Below are positions 8,049 to 16,078 of a DNA stretch of 64,000 nt, piece after piece (within the stretch, counting starts at the first letter, position 1; each line of letters opens with the position of its first letter). The stretch covers positions 1,447,001-1,511,000 of the forward strand of contig JADJLT010000001.1 in the NCBI GenBank assembly GCA_016709965.1, written 5' to 3'. This stretch comes from Betaproteobacteria bacterium. Its GTDB lineage: Bacteria > Pseudomonadota > Gammaproteobacteria > Burkholderiales > Rhodocyclaceae. The position numbers were made by a program, and so were the translations under genes. Under the pieces are notes generated by a model. It saw only the letters and a program-made list of their open reading frames with translations. It did not search any database and had not been told where the DNA came from.

Positions 8049-9647
8049 ATGCAAATGAAATACATCACCGCTGCCGTCGCCAGCGCTCTTGCTGTCATGT
8101 CCGCCGGCCAGTCCTACGCTGCCCAGGGCGTGAGCAGTTCACAGGACGCCTACCTGCAAGCCGTTGCACCGGGCGTCGAATTCACCTCCGTGCTGACCAC
8201 CGGTGATACGGTTGGCAACTACCGCATGGTGGGGCTGCCCGATGGTCTCGGCGCCTACGACAACGGGAACGGCACCTTCACCGTCCTGATGAATCATGAA
8301 TTTGGCGCCGGCTCCGGGGCTGCCGCTCATGGCGTGTTGGGCGCTGGCTCCTTCATATCCGAATGGGTCATCAACAAATCCACCCTGCAAGTCGTTTCCG
8401 GCGGCGACCTGATCAAGAATGTCTATGGTTGGGATGCCAGCACGCAGCAATCGAGCACCGTTGCCAGCCTAGGCGTCTCGTTCAACCGTTTCTGCTCGGC
8501 CGATCTCGCCCAGAGCACGGCCTTTTACAACGCCGCCACCGGCGTCGGTACGACCGCCCGCATTTTCCTGAATGGCGAAGAAGGCGGCGCCAATGGACGC
8601 GCCCTGGCGACCGTCGCCACCGGTGCTGACAAAGGCAGCACTTTTGTTCTCGGCAAGATGAATCAATCCACCAACGGTTCCGGCACAAGCGCTACCGGCG
8701 GCTGGGAAAACCTGCTGGCCAACCCGTTCGCCCAGAACAAGACCGTGGTCATCGGCAATAACGATGGCGGCACCGGCATGATGAACAACGCTCTGGCGGT
8801 TTATGTGGGAACCAAGCAAGCCACCGGCACCGATGTCGACAAGGCCGGCCTGACCAACGGCACGACCAAGTTTGTCAATGTTGTCGGCATCACTAGCGAA
8901 ATCAGCAACGCAACGAGCCGCACCACCAGTATTGCTGATGGCGCCCGCTTCACGCTGGATGCCACCAAATCCACGACCTTCTCGCGTCCGGAAGATGGCG
9001 CCTGGAGTGCAGATGGCAAGACCTACTACTTCGTCACCACCGACCAGCTCGACAAGACCGAGCTGACCGGCCAGACCCAGAAAGGCGGCACCCGTCTGTG
9101 GGCCATGAACTTCGACGACATTTCCAACCCGGATGCCGGCGGCTCGATCAAGAAGCTGATTGATACCAGTACCAATTTGGGTGGCGTGGGCGAAACCAAG
9201 CCAAATATGTTCGACAATATCGCCGTCAACAAGGATGGCACGCTGACCATCCTCGAAGACGTCGGCAACGCCGAACACAATGGCAAGGTGTGGAATTTCG
9301 ACCCGATCACCGGCAAGATGACGATGATGGGCAAGTTCGATCCGGCCTTGTTCGGCGATGTCACCAACGGCAGCTTTGTCGCCGGCACCCATACCAAGGA
9401 TGAAGAAACCTCCGGTGTCATCGACATCACCAACATCCTCGGCCGCAACGATGGCAAGCAGTACAGCCTGCTGGTTGCCCAGGACCACGCCTCAGCCGCC
9501 AGCCTTGGTCTGAGCGACCCGACTGCCATGGTCGAAGGTGGCCAGTTGCTGGTCATGGCTGCCGTACCGGAACCCGAAACCTACGCCATGATGCTGGCCG
9601 GTCTGGGCATGATCGGCTTCGCCGCTCGTCGCCGCAACACCAAGTAA
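8049..9647 (+). CDS. PhoX-like PEP-CTERM-anchored exported protein
   Basis: This 532-residue protein has a Sec signal peptide (MQMKYITAAVASALAVMSAGQSYAA in outline, cleavage near AQG). Its C-terminal PEP-CTERM sorting signal is VPEPETYAMMLAGLGMIGF followed by the basic tail AARRRNTK. The body resembles alkaline phosphatase PhoX-type beta-propellers: FSRPEDGAWSADGKTYYFVTT, an LMNHEFG segment near the start, NIAVNKDGTLTILEDVGN. The predicted fate is export, cleavage by an exosortase encoded elsewhere, and release or attachment to exopolysaccharide. AGGAG 7 bases before ATG 8049 decides the start over upstream in-frame codons. Phosphatase activity is inferred from fold similarity and is not certain. 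Confidence 0.8.
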   Translation: MQMKYITAAVASALAVMSAGQSYAAQGVSSSQDAYLQAVAPGVEFTSVLTTGDTVGNYRMVGLPDGLGAYDNGNGTFTVLMNHEFGAGSGAAAHGVLGAGSFISEWVINKSTLQVVSGGDLIKNVYGWDASTQQSSTVASLGVSFNRFCSADLAQSTAFYNAATGVGTTARIFLNGEEGGANGRALATVATGADKGSTFVLGKMNQSTNGSGTSATGGWENLLANPFAQNKTVVIGNNDGGTGMMNNALAVYVGTKQATGTDVDKAGLTNGTTKFVNVVGITSEISNATSRTTSIADGARFTLDATKSTTFSRPEDGAWSADGKTYYFVTTDQLDKTELTGQTQKGGTRLWAMNFDDISNPDAGGSIKKLIDTSTNLGGVGETKPNMFDNIAVNKDGTLTILEDVGNAEHNGKVWNFDPITGKMTMMGKFDPALFGDVTNGSFVAGTHTKDEETSGVIDITNILGRNDGKQYSLLVAQDHASAASLGLSDPTAMVEGGQLLVMAAVPEPETYAMMLAGLGMIGFAARRRNTK

Positions 9648-9678
9648 TCTTAGCGTCACATCAGTAAAGCAGCATGCA

Positions 9679-9705
9679 GGGCCGCGGCATTGCCGTGGCC
9701 CTTTT
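9679..9705 (+). terminator. Intrinsic terminator after the PEP-CTERM gene
   Basis: GGGCCGCGG (9679-9687) pairs with CCGTGGCCC (9693-9701, one G-T pair), followed by TTTT and, after CCG, a second T-run. Confidence 0.8.
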
Positions 9706-9737
9706 CCGTTTTTTTCCCAAAGCCAGAAAGTTTGTGC

Positions 9738-10358
9738 ATGAGTACCCTGCGCCTCGACGCCCTTGAGCCCCTGTTTTTCACCCCGCTTGCTGTATTCAAC
9801 CTGCCTGATGCCGCCGCCCTCAATGCTCGCCTGCTTGAAGAGGCTTTCGCCCTGCGTGCCAGCAGCGACGGGCAGCAACGGAGCAACCAGAACGGCTGGC
9901 ATTCGGCCGATAATTTTTTTGACCGGACCGAGCCGGGCTGCAGCGAGTTGCAAACTCACCTCCTTGAAGCCGTCCGCCAGGCCACCCTGCGCATTTCACC
10001 CAACTTTGATTTGGCCGCCATGGCTGCGCAAGTTCAGGGCTGGATCAATATCAACGGCAAGGGCGGCTTCAACACGCCGCACGACCATCCCGGCTGGGCC
10101 TGGTCCGGCTGCTATTACGTGCGCGTCCCGGATGGACGAAGCGAGCGCAGCGGCAGCATCGAGCTGCTCGACAGTCGAACCAATCTGCAAGTCCCTACCA
10201 TCAAGGATGCCCTCTGCTTCATGAGCAAATTCACGATCAAACCGGCGGACGGGATGTTGTTACTCTTCCCGTCGTGGCTGCGTCACTGGGTCTACCCCAA
10301 CGAGGACGAGATCGAGCGGGTCACCATCGCGTTCAATGCGCGTTTTGTACCCCGTTAA
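9738..10358 (+). CDS. Putative 2-oxoglutarate/Fe(II)-dependent oxygenase (TIGR02466-like)
   Basis: This 206-residue protein resembles a widespread uncharacterised family with a double-stranded beta-helix oxygenase fold. The iron-binding triad can be read as the HDHPGW motif (H and D, near residue 114) and a distal His in SWLRHWVYPNED. An Arg a few residues later (ERVTIAFN) would bind 2-oxoglutarate. GWININGKGGFNTPHDHPGW and the C-terminal IAFNARF are typical of this family. Start ATG 9738 follows an AGAAAG ribosome-binding site; the upstream in-frame ATG 9690 lies inside the preceding terminator. The substrate is unknown. It stands alone between terminator and thioesterase gene. Confidence 0.72.
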   Translation: MSTLRLDALEPLFFTPLAVFNLPDAAALNARLLEEAFALRASSDGQQRSNQNGWHSADNFFDRTEPGCSELQTHLLEAVRQATLRISPNFDLAAMAAQVQGWININGKGGFNTPHDHPGWAWSGCYYVRVPDGRSERSGSIELLDSRTNLQVPTIKDALCFMSKFTIKPADGMLLLFPSWLRHWVYPNEDEIERVTIAFNARFVPR

Positions 10359-10463
10359 GCACATCAACAATTTCAGGCCTCCCGGCAAGGCGCGGGAGAT
10401 GGCGGATTTGGCGTAGACTTTGGGGACGACAACGTCGTCGCCCCTTTTCATTGATTCGCTCCG

Positions 10464-10952
10464 ATGCCCAACGTCCCTTTGCCCCACCGCTCACCTGAAG
10501 AGCAAAACCATCTCGATATCACGCTGCGCTACGTTTTCGAGCACCGTCTCTGTTTCAACGAACTCCTGGGCTTCCGCGTCGAATCGCTTGACCCGGCCGC
10601 GCCGAAAATCAGCTTTGCCATGCGTCAGGATCTGATCGGCCATTACCAGCACGGCCGCCTGCATGGCGGCGTCATTGCCACGGTGCTTGATACGGTTGGC
10701 GGACTGGCGGTGACGGTTGCCGTCGCCGAAAAATTCAACAGCGAAAACACGGATCAGGTCAGCCAGCGTTTCGGTCGTATCGGCACCATCGATCTGCGCA
10801 CCGATTACCTGCACCAAGGGGTCGGCAAAAAATTTACGGCCACCGGACGGATTACCCGTCTCGGCGGCCGCATCGCCTCGGTGCAAATGACGCTGGAGAA
10901 CGAAGCCGGCCTGCTCATCGCCACCGGCGGCGCCTCCTACGTCGTCAGCTAG
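10464..10952 (+). CDS. Hotdog-fold acyl-CoA thioesterase (PaaI/YigI type)
   Basis: This 162-residue single hotdog domain has the diagnostic GRLHGGVIATVLDTVGGLAV segment, in which HGG begins the long central helix of PaaI-like thioesterases. GTIDLRTDYLHQG and the closing GRIASVQMTLENEAGLLIATGGASYVV complete the fold. The gapped middle region and overall form resemble YigI, a medium/long-chain acyl-CoA thioesterase. It probably hydrolyses acyl-CoA in the cytosol. It is monocistronic; the downstream ppk2 gene is convergent. Confidence 0.82.
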   Translation: MPNVPLPHRSPEEQNHLDITLRYVFEHRLCFNELLGFRVESLDPAAPKISFAMRQDLIGHYQHGRLHGGVIATVLDTVGGLAVTVAVAEKFNSENTDQVSQRFGRIGTIDLRTDYLHQGVGKKFTATGRITRLGGRIASVQMTLENEAGLLIATGGASYVVS

Positions 10953-10977
10953 CCCCCGATCCGGAAAACCCGCTTGC

Positions 10978-10996
10978 TGCGGTCAACCGGAAAAAA
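10978..10996 (+). repeat. Dispersed short intergenic repeat, copy 1
   Basis: The 19-mer tgcggtcaaccggaaaaaa recurs exactly at 61927-61945, also between genes and also in a convergent or 3' region. See the second copy and the corresponding finding. Confidence 0.5.
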
Positions 10997-11031
10997 AAAG
11001 CCGAAAACAAAATTTTCCCGACGGGCCAAAT

Positions 11032-12147
11032 TTACAGAATCGGTACGCCCTGCTGCTCGCCACGCTCGTAAACCACATTGGCGCGACCGACGATCAGCGG
11101 GTCCAGATTGCCGATGCGCGTCATATCCTTGTTGTTGTACGGCAATTTGTGCAACACGTAACGCATGGCATTCAGACGCGCGCGTTTCTTGCAGTTTGAC
11201 TTGATCACCGTCCACGGTGCATCGGCGGTATCCGTGTGGAAGAACATCGCTTCCTTGGCCTTGGTGTAATCATCCCATTTGTCCAGCGAGGCCAAGTCGA
11301 TGGGTGACAGCTTCCATTGCTTCAGCGGGTGCACCTTGCGCTCGCCAAAACGGCGGCGCTGCTCCTCGCGGCTGACCGAGAACCAGAACTTGATCAGATG
11401 CGTGCCGTTGCGCGCCAGCATGCGCTCGAATTCCGGCGCCTGGCGCACGAACTCGCTGTATTCCTGCGCATTGCAAAACCCCATCACGCGCTCGACACCC
11501 GCCCGGTTATACCAGGAGCGATCGAACAGGACGATCTCGCCATTGGTCGGCAGGTGCTGCACATAACGCTGAAAATACCACTGGCCACGCTCGATTTCGC
11601 TGGGCTTTTCCAGCGCAACCACGCGGGCACCACGAGGATTCAGGTGTTCCATGAAACGCTTGATGGTGCCCCCCTTGCCCGCTGCATCGCGGCCTTCGAA
11701 AAGGATCACGACCTTCTGCCCGGTTTCCTTGACCCACGCCTGGAGCTTCAGGAGCTCGACCTGCAGACGGTATTTCTGCCGCTCATAATTGCGGCGTTGC
11801 ATCAGGTTCAGATAGGGATAACCACCATCGCGCCAGTCCTTGGCCAGTTCATCATCCGGATTGATCGGCAAATCGCTGGCGGCAACGCCTTGCTGTTTGA
11901 GCAGCCCCTTGAGCAACGCGACCGATTCTTCCACCGGCATACCCGCAATGACGTCACGCATCGCCCCCATTTTTGATTCCTGGGCGCCATCAACGGCTGC
12001 ACTCACGGTAAAACCTTCGATACCTTGCGGGGTCAGCGCCGGCGCCACATCGCCACTGGCCACCTTGCGCCGGCGCCCCGGCTTGGGCATGGCTGAATTC
12101 GCTACAGCGCTCGGCGAATGTATTGTTGCTTTTTTTCTGGTGACCAT
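11032..12147 (-). CDS. ppk2: Polyphosphate kinase 2
   Basis: PPK2 transfers phosphate between polyphosphate and nucleoside diphosphates (or makes polyphosphate from nucleotides) in the cytosol. The 371-residue protein has the P-loop FEGRDAAGKGGTIKRF, the lid and Walker B region VLFDRSWYNRAGVERVMGF, and the conserved HLIKFWFSVSREEQ.RRF segment. A basic, low-complexity N-terminal extension of about 100 residues precedes the domain. Start ATG 12147 follows GGAGAGAG; in-frame codons at 12159 and 12171 are possible. It is likely an operon partner of sixA (12205-12660, same strand, 57 bp upstream), as in many Rhodocyclales, where polyphosphate storage is prominent. Confidence 0.93.
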   Translation of the reverse strand: MVTRKKATIHSPSAVANSAMPKPGRRRKVASGDVAPALTPQGIEGFTVSAAVDGAQESKMGAMRDVIAGMPVEESVALLKGLLKQQGVAASDLPINPDDELAKDWRDGGYPYLNLMQRRNYERQKYRLQVELLKLQAWVKETGQKVVILFEGRDAAGKGGTIKRFMEHLNPRGARVVALEKPSEIERGQWYFQRYVQHLPTNGEIVLFDRSWYNRAGVERVMGFCNAQEYSEFVRQAPEFERMLARNGTHLIKFWFSVSREEQRRRFGERKVHPLKQWKLSPIDLASLDKWDDYTKAKEAMFFHTDTADAPWTVIKSNCKKRARLNAMRYVLHKLPYNNKDMTRIGNLDPLIVGRANVVYERGEQQGVPIL

Positions 12148-12204
12148 CTCTCTCTCCATCCATTGATGCAAAGAGCTTATTTCACGGCAAAGCCGACCCC
12201 TTGT

Positions 12205-12660
12205 CTAGTCCAGCATTTCAACCGGGATCGCAGCCCGGAGCACGGTCTGGGTTTCACCCCGGCGAACACGGTTGCTCAACCACCAAAGTGCACCTTTCTT
12301 GATGCTCCACTCGGACTCCTGCCCGGCCAGCAACAGCGACGCCATACGGCCCAGCGACGGCTGGTGACCAATAATCAGCACGGAACCCCGGGCGGCCGGC
12401 CAACCGGACGCCGCGATCAGCTCCGATACGCAGGCGTCCGGACCAATCTTGCGTAGCGTTTCGAAGGGAAGTTTCAGAGCCTCTGCCGTTTGCTGAGTGC
12501 GCACTGACGGGCTGACGATAATACGAAGGTCCTTGGGCTGGCGCTCACGAATCCAGGACGCCATCATCCGCGCCTGCTTTTCGCCGCGCTCGGTCAGACG
12601 CCGCTTCATGTCGTCTTCGCCATCTTCAGCTTCGGCGTGCCGCCACAAGAGCAATTCCAT
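12205..12660 (-). CDS. sixA: Histidine phosphatase family protein, SixA-like
   Basis: This 151-residue protein has the histidine-phosphatase signature at its start (LLLWRHAEAEDG, catalytic His near residue 8) and the second catalytic His in VLIIGHQPSLGRMASLLL. The short, single-domain form matches SixA, which removes phosphate from phosphohistidine in HPt/PTS proteins. SPSVRTQQTAEALK is the conserved helix following the catalytic strand. Start ATG 12660 (MELLLWRHAE) is chosen because the family begins directly with this strand. The gene lies just upstream of ppk2 on the same strand. Confidence 0.88.
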   Translation of the reverse strand: MELLLWRHAEAEDGEDDMKRRLTERGEKQARMMASWIRERQPKDLRIIVSPSVRTQQTAEALKLPFETLRKIGPDACVSELIAASGWPAARGSVLIIGHQPSLGRMASLLLAGQESEWSIKKGALWWLSNRVRRGETQTVLRAAIPVEMLD

Positions 12661-12775
12661 GATGTAGCCTCTTCGAAAAGCCGGCATTGTGCCGATCAAA
12701 TATTACCGCAACATGTCATTGCCGTGCTGATCGGCAAAGACGGCTCTACGGCACACCGGGCCAGATCCCGAAATG

Positions 12776-13552
12776 TCATGGCCTGGGCTTCAGCGCCTTT
12801 TTGGGATAAACATCATAACGACAAGACTTTCCCTCCAGGGCATAGCCAGGCAACCCGCCATCCACATTTGGCGCTTTGCGCGGTCGCTTGACGACCACGC
12901 GATGCGTTGCCAGCGCCAATGCGGCCGCCAGCAACAGCGCGGCATCATCATCGTCACCTACCAGCGGGCGAAAGACACGCATTTCCTTCTTGACCAGCGC
13001 GCGCTTGTCCCGATGCGGGAACATCGGATCAAGGTAGATGACTTGTGGTGGTTCACCGGACCATTCCTGGATAATTTCTATGGCATTGCCAAGCCGCAAA
13101 TCCATGCGCTGAACAATCGGCCCGACCTCCTCATCCAGCCGCGCGCGCCCCATGCCATCAGCCAGTAACGCGCCGATGAGCGGATGCCGCTCTATCAAAG
13201 TCACATGGCAACCCAACTGGGCGAGCAGAAAGGCATCGCGTCCCAAACCAGCTGTCGCGTCCAGAACCACCGGCCGTACACCCGACTGGATACCAACCGC
13301 CTTCGCAATCATCTGGCCGCTGCCACCGCCATGCAGTCGGCGATGGGCGACGGCCCCATCAAGGAAATCAACGCGTACCGGCCCGCATGCATCCGGACCG
13401 AGCGCCTGGAGTTGCAGCCCTCCCTCCCCAAGCTGCAAGGCAAATTCCGCCTCCACGCCTTGCGGCAAACCCAGTGCTTCTGCCATCTCGAGAACCCTGC
13501 CTGAATACTCCGGCAACATGGCCTCGATGCGAACGTTTGTCTTGGTGACCAA
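12776..13552 (-). CDS. rsmJ: 16S rRNA (guanine1516-N2)-methyltransferase
   Basis: RsmJ methylates G1516 of 16S rRNA using S-adenosylmethionine. The 258-residue protein shows the SAM-binding motif VLDATAGLGRDAFLLAQLG, the acidic ERHP loop, and the family-specific catalytic motif LDPMFPHRDKRALVKKEMR (DPMYPHR in E. coli RsmJ). The TTG start at 13552 is supported by GAGG with a 6-base spacer. It lies 8 bp downstream of a small conserved gene (13561-13746) with which it is probably co-transcribed. Confidence 0.92.
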   Translation of the reverse strand: MVTKTNVRIEAMLPEYSGRVLEMAEALGLPQGVEAEFALQLGEGGLQLQALGPDACGPVRVDFLDGAVAHRRLHGGGSGQMIAKAVGIQSGVRPVVLDATAGLGRDAFLLAQLGCHVTLIERHPLIGALLADGMGRARLDEEVGPIVQRMDLRLGNAIEIIQEWSGEPPQVIYLDPMFPHRDKRALVKKEMRVFRPLVGDDDDAALLLAAALALATHRVVVKRPRKAPNVDGGLPGYALEGKSCRYDVYPKKALKPRP

Positions 13553-13560
13553 ACAGGACC

Positions 13561-13746
13561 TCAGGTTTTGGGAGACTCGTTGACGGCAGGCCCGGGAGAG
13601 AGCGAGTCGGAGGAATTCATCGCAACGTCCTCATTCACACGCTCAGCCGCCTTGTCTGTGAGCTTCTGACGCCGCTTCTCTTCCTGTTTGCTTTTCTTGG
13701 CGAGATCTCTTTGGCGCTTTTCGAACTGGTAGTTTGGTTTGGCCAA
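13561..13746 (-). CDS. Small conserved lysine/arginine-rich protein
   Basis: This 61-residue protein begins (M)AKPNYQFEKRQRDLAKKSKQ, a well-conserved opening of small proteobacterial proteins of unknown function. The highly charged helical N-terminal half (about residues 5-35) could bind nucleic acid. The true start is TTG 13746, set by a perfect AGGAGG with a 4-base spacer; the frame is open further upstream but has no ribosome-binding site there. The C-terminal tail is acidic and Ser/Pro-rich. It is the last core gene before the tRNA-Phe island. Confidence 0.75.
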   Translation of the reverse strand: MAKPNYQFEKRQRDLAKKSKQEEKRRQKLTDKAAERVNEDVAMNSSDSLSPGPAVNESPKT

Positions 13747-13852
13747 GAGGCCTCCTAATCGCCACAATGGCGCAAAACAGGTGAAGGGAACTTCAGGAAG
13801 AACGCGTTCACACCGGTACAAGCCGGGGCCTCTGACTGCGGTGCCACAATGC

Positions 13853-13883
13853 AAAACGCCAACCCGTTTAGGATTGGCGTTTT
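13853..13883 (-). terminator. Ancestral terminator of tRNA-Phe (bidirectional hairpin)
   Basis: AAAACGCCAA (13853-13862) pairs with TTGGCGTTTT (13874-13883). It lies 26 bases beyond the displaced 3' end of tRNA-Phe (att1), the position expected for the original tRNA terminator before the islands inserted. Confidence 0.75.
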
Positions 13884-13909
13884 ATCCTTGAATTACAAGG
13901 GAAATGCGG

Positions 13910-13954
13910 TGGTGGCCAATCGCGGAATCGAACCACGGACACGCGGATTTTCAA
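13910..13954 (-). repeat. att1: displaced 3' end of tRNA-Phe (left end of island)
   Basis: These 45 bases are identical to the 3'-terminal 45 bases (with CCA) of the intact tRNA-Phe gene at 59392-59436 and to 41804-41848. The 5' part of a tRNA is missing, so this is an attachment-site remnant and not a gene. It marks the boundary between core chromosome and element A. Confidence 0.93.
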
Positions 13955-14214
13955 TTCAGGAACAGCCAATTTGTTGACTATAACAGATCTCCCAAAAACC
14001 AACTAGCGTTCAGAGACAACAAGTATTGGAAAGCAGCCATTTCGGTGAGGGATGAGGTTTTTACCGATTTTCGTGCACGCTTTCCTGCCTCAAGACCGGA
14101 AAAACTCCGGTCCGAGAAAACAGAACGGCTGTTCAATGCGAATCTAAGTCCGAGTTTTGAATAGCTCGAATCTGCAATCACCACCGATACACTTGGACCG
14201 GATGCAGTCCTGAA
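13955..14214. other. Non-coding left edge of element A
   Basis: About 260 bases between att1 and the Fic gene. No gene, integrase arm repeat or terminator was recognised here. Confidence 0.4.
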
Positions 14215-15264
14215 TTAGCGCAGGTCGTACCAAACCCCTCGGCCACTGCCATGCTGGTTCAGCGTGCCGCGTTCGACCAGGGTACGAAAATGCTGCTTGA
14301 GCGTATTCCGGCTAGCGCCGGTCAACTTGATGGCATCGCCAATAGTCACGCGACCATGCTCGCGGGCGAACTCGACGATCTGTAGCTGCAGCTCAGGCAT
14401 GGCCGCCAGCACGATCTTCTCGCGCTCGACCTTCTTCTCCAGACGCCGCATCTGCTCGGCCAAGGAACGTAGAAAGAACACTAGCCACGGCTGCCAGTTC
14501 GGTGACTCCGTGCGGATCGTGCCTTGCGTCTGACGCAACGCCAAGTAGTAGGCTTCCTTGCTGTGCTCGATCACGCTTTCCAACGAACTGTACGGCACAT
14601 AGGCGTACCCGGCCTGCAGCAGCATGAGCGTGGTCAGCACCCGAGAGAGCCGCCCGTTGCCGTCCTGGAAGGGATGGATCTCCAAGAAAACGACAACGCA
14701 CAGGGCAATGATCAGCAGTGGATGCAGTCGCGCAGTCTCCCGCTCCTGGTTAACCCAGGCCACCAACTCAGTCATCAGGCGAGGCGTATCGAAGGGTGAC
14801 GCGGTCTGGAAAACAATACCGATCTGCGCGCCGGTTTCGTCGAAAGCGGCAACGCTGTTCGAGTTGGTTTTGTAATTGCCGCGATGCCAAGTGTCCTTCT
14901 CGCTATGGTGCAGCAGGATCTGATGCAACTGTTTGATGTGGTTCTCGGTGAACGGGATGTCCTGCCACGACGAGAACACCAAGTCCATCAACTCGGCATA
15001 GCCAGCCACTTCCTGCTCATCGCGGGTGGCGAAAGATTTGATCTCCAGGTTCGACAGTAGCTGTTCCACCTCCCGATCGGACAGCTTGCTGCCCTCGATG
15101 CGGGTGGAGGAGCCGATGCTCTCGATGGTAGCCACGCGACGCAGAGCCGATAGGCGGTCCGGCGCGAGCGTACCCAAGGCACGCCAAGCGCCCTTGAACT
15201 CGTCGATCTTGGCAATGAGGCTCAAGATCTCCGGGGTGATCTGGATGGAGTCGGTTTTTAGCAC
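14215..15264 (-). CDS. Fic family protein (AMPylase) with N-terminal inhibitory helix and C-terminal winged helix
   Basis: Fic enzymes usually transfer AMP from ATP to target hydroxyl groups. The 349-residue protein carries the full catalytic motif EIHPFQDGNGRLSR (residues ~196-209). Its N-terminal segment SIGSSTRIEGSKLS matches the (S/T)xxxE(G/N) inhibitory helix of class II Fic proteins, in which the Glu blocks ATP binding. A Fic/DOC N-terminal domain precedes the core. The C-terminal ~70 residues (GRVTIGDAIKLTGASRNTLKQHFRTL) form a winged helix, suggesting DNA binding. The start is GTG 15264, without a strong ribosome-binding site. Four GGGTGT-type repeats just upstream may be its own operator. 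It is the outermost gene of element A. Confidence 0.9.
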   Translation of the reverse strand: MLKTDSIQITPEILSLIAKIDEFKGAWRALGTLAPDRLSALRRVATIESIGSSTRIEGSKLSDREVEQLLSNLEIKSFATRDEQEVAGYAELMDLVFSSWQDIPFTENHIKQLHQILLHHSEKDTWHRGNYKTNSNSVAAFDETGAQIGIVFQTASPFDTPRLMTELVAWVNQERETARLHPLLIIALCVVVFLEIHPFQDGNGRLSRVLTTLMLLQAGYAYVPYSSLESVIEHSKEAYYLALRQTQGTIRTESPNWQPWLVFFLRSLAEQMRRLEKKVEREKIVLAAMPELQLQIVEFAREHGRVTIGDAIKLTGASRNTLKQHFRTLVERGTLNQHGSGRGVWYDLR

Positions 15265-15274
15265 GAACCAATAC

Positions 15275-15331
15275 TACACCCATTTACACCCAATAAAGCA
15301 GAAAACCATTCTCACACCCGATTACACCCAT
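15275..15331 (-). promoter_or_regulatory. Repeat cluster upstream of the Fic gene (putative operator)
   Basis: On the Fic coding strand there are two tandem pairs of a GGGTGT(A/G) unit: 15313-15331 (atgggtgtaatcgggtgtg) and 15275-15292 (ttgggtgtaaatgggtgt). Units within a pair are 10 bases apart, about one helical turn. The right-hand pair sits where a promoter is expected. A self-regulatory role through the winged-helix domain is inference. Confidence 0.5.
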
Positions 15332-15493
15332 TTCATCGACTTATACCGTAGTGTTGCGAAACATCGGGTGATTGACTTCTGACCCGATGGGTCGGAACGG
15401 GCGTGCAGGAGCACGCCCACCCGGTAATACCCTTCCCGGCCGAAGGCGGCCCGGTCACGCACGTTCCATTTCAATCTTTGAATGGAGTGCATC

Positions 15494-15916
15494 ATGACCA
15501 AGCAATGCAAAGCCTGTGGCAAAGCGTTTCAGTCTCATCCCAAGGTTCCCACCCAAACCTACTGTTCGTCCCCAAAATGCCAACGCGAGCGTCGCCGGCG
15601 GTGGCTGGAAGAAAAACGGCAGGTTGACGCTGACTATCAAGGCAACGAACCGCAAAAGATCGAACAGTGGCGAAACGACCATCCTGACTACTGGAAGCAA
15701 TATCGCCAGGCCAATCCGGACTACGCCGACCGCAACCGGAATCTACAGCAGACCCGCAATCAGCGGTCCAGAAACCCTGCGATTGCAAATGTATACGAGT
15801 TGCCGGAGTTTTCCCCGTTGCCTTCAGGGCGTTACCGGCTCATCCCGGTCATTGCCGACGTGATTGCAAATGAATACGAGTTGATCGTTGAAATCACTGT
15901 CCTATCAATCCCTTAA
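15494..15916 (+). CDS. Zinc-ribbon-like small protein of the recombinase/ParB module
   Basis: This 140-residue protein has a four-cysteine cluster at its start (CKACGKAFQ, then YCSSPKC) followed by a very basic helix (QRERRRRWLEEKRQVDADYQ) and aromatic/charged repeats (HPDYWKQYRQANPDYADRNR). It is probably a nucleic-acid-binding protein of unknown function. ATG 15494 is set by GGAG 6 bases upstream. It lies 162 bp before the serine recombinase and seems part of a four-gene module with it and two ParB-like genes. The last 45 codons contain the imperfect peptide repeat IANVYEL/IANEYEL, which reflects DNA repeats continuing into the following gap. Confidence 0.65.
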   Translation: MTKQCKACGKAFQSHPKVPTQTYCSSPKCQRERRRRWLEEKRQVDADYQGNEPQKIEQWRNDHPDYWKQYRQANPDYADRNRNLQQTRNQRSRNPAIANVYELPEFSPLPSGRYRLIPVIADVIANEYELIVEITVLSIP

Positions 15917-15953
15917 GTAATTGTCGACGTCCGATTGCAAATGAGGACGTGAT
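15781..15953 (+). repeat. Three spaced GATTGCAAATG direct repeats upstream of the recombinase
   Basis: GATTGCAAATG occurs at 15781, 15862 and 15933, followed by TATACGAGTTG, AATACGAGTTG and AGGACGTGATA. The second and third are also preceded by related ATTGCCGACGT / ATTGTCGACGT. Spacing is 81 and 71 bases. They span the 3' end of the zinc-ribbon gene and the recombinase leader, so they are candidates for recombinase crossover sites or ParB-binding sites. Confidence 0.6.
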
Positions 15954-16078
15954 AGAAAATGCCGCGCCGGGCTGATAACTTCCGGCGCGTACATTCTCGA
16001 TCTTCAGCGCAACCGTCTCTGACACGATGCCCGACGATCGAGAGGCAGCGTTTCGTATGCAAAGGGGCGACCTCGGCG

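Noticed and set aside
12637..13504. Plus-strand frames opposite sixA and rsmJ
   Set aside because: Shadows; the minus-strand genes show catalytic motifs and good ribosome-binding sites.
13910..13954. Possible second tRNA gene
   Set aside because: Only the 3' 45 bases of tRNA-Phe are present with no 5' half or D-arm; it is an attachment-site copy. The same applies to 41804-41848.
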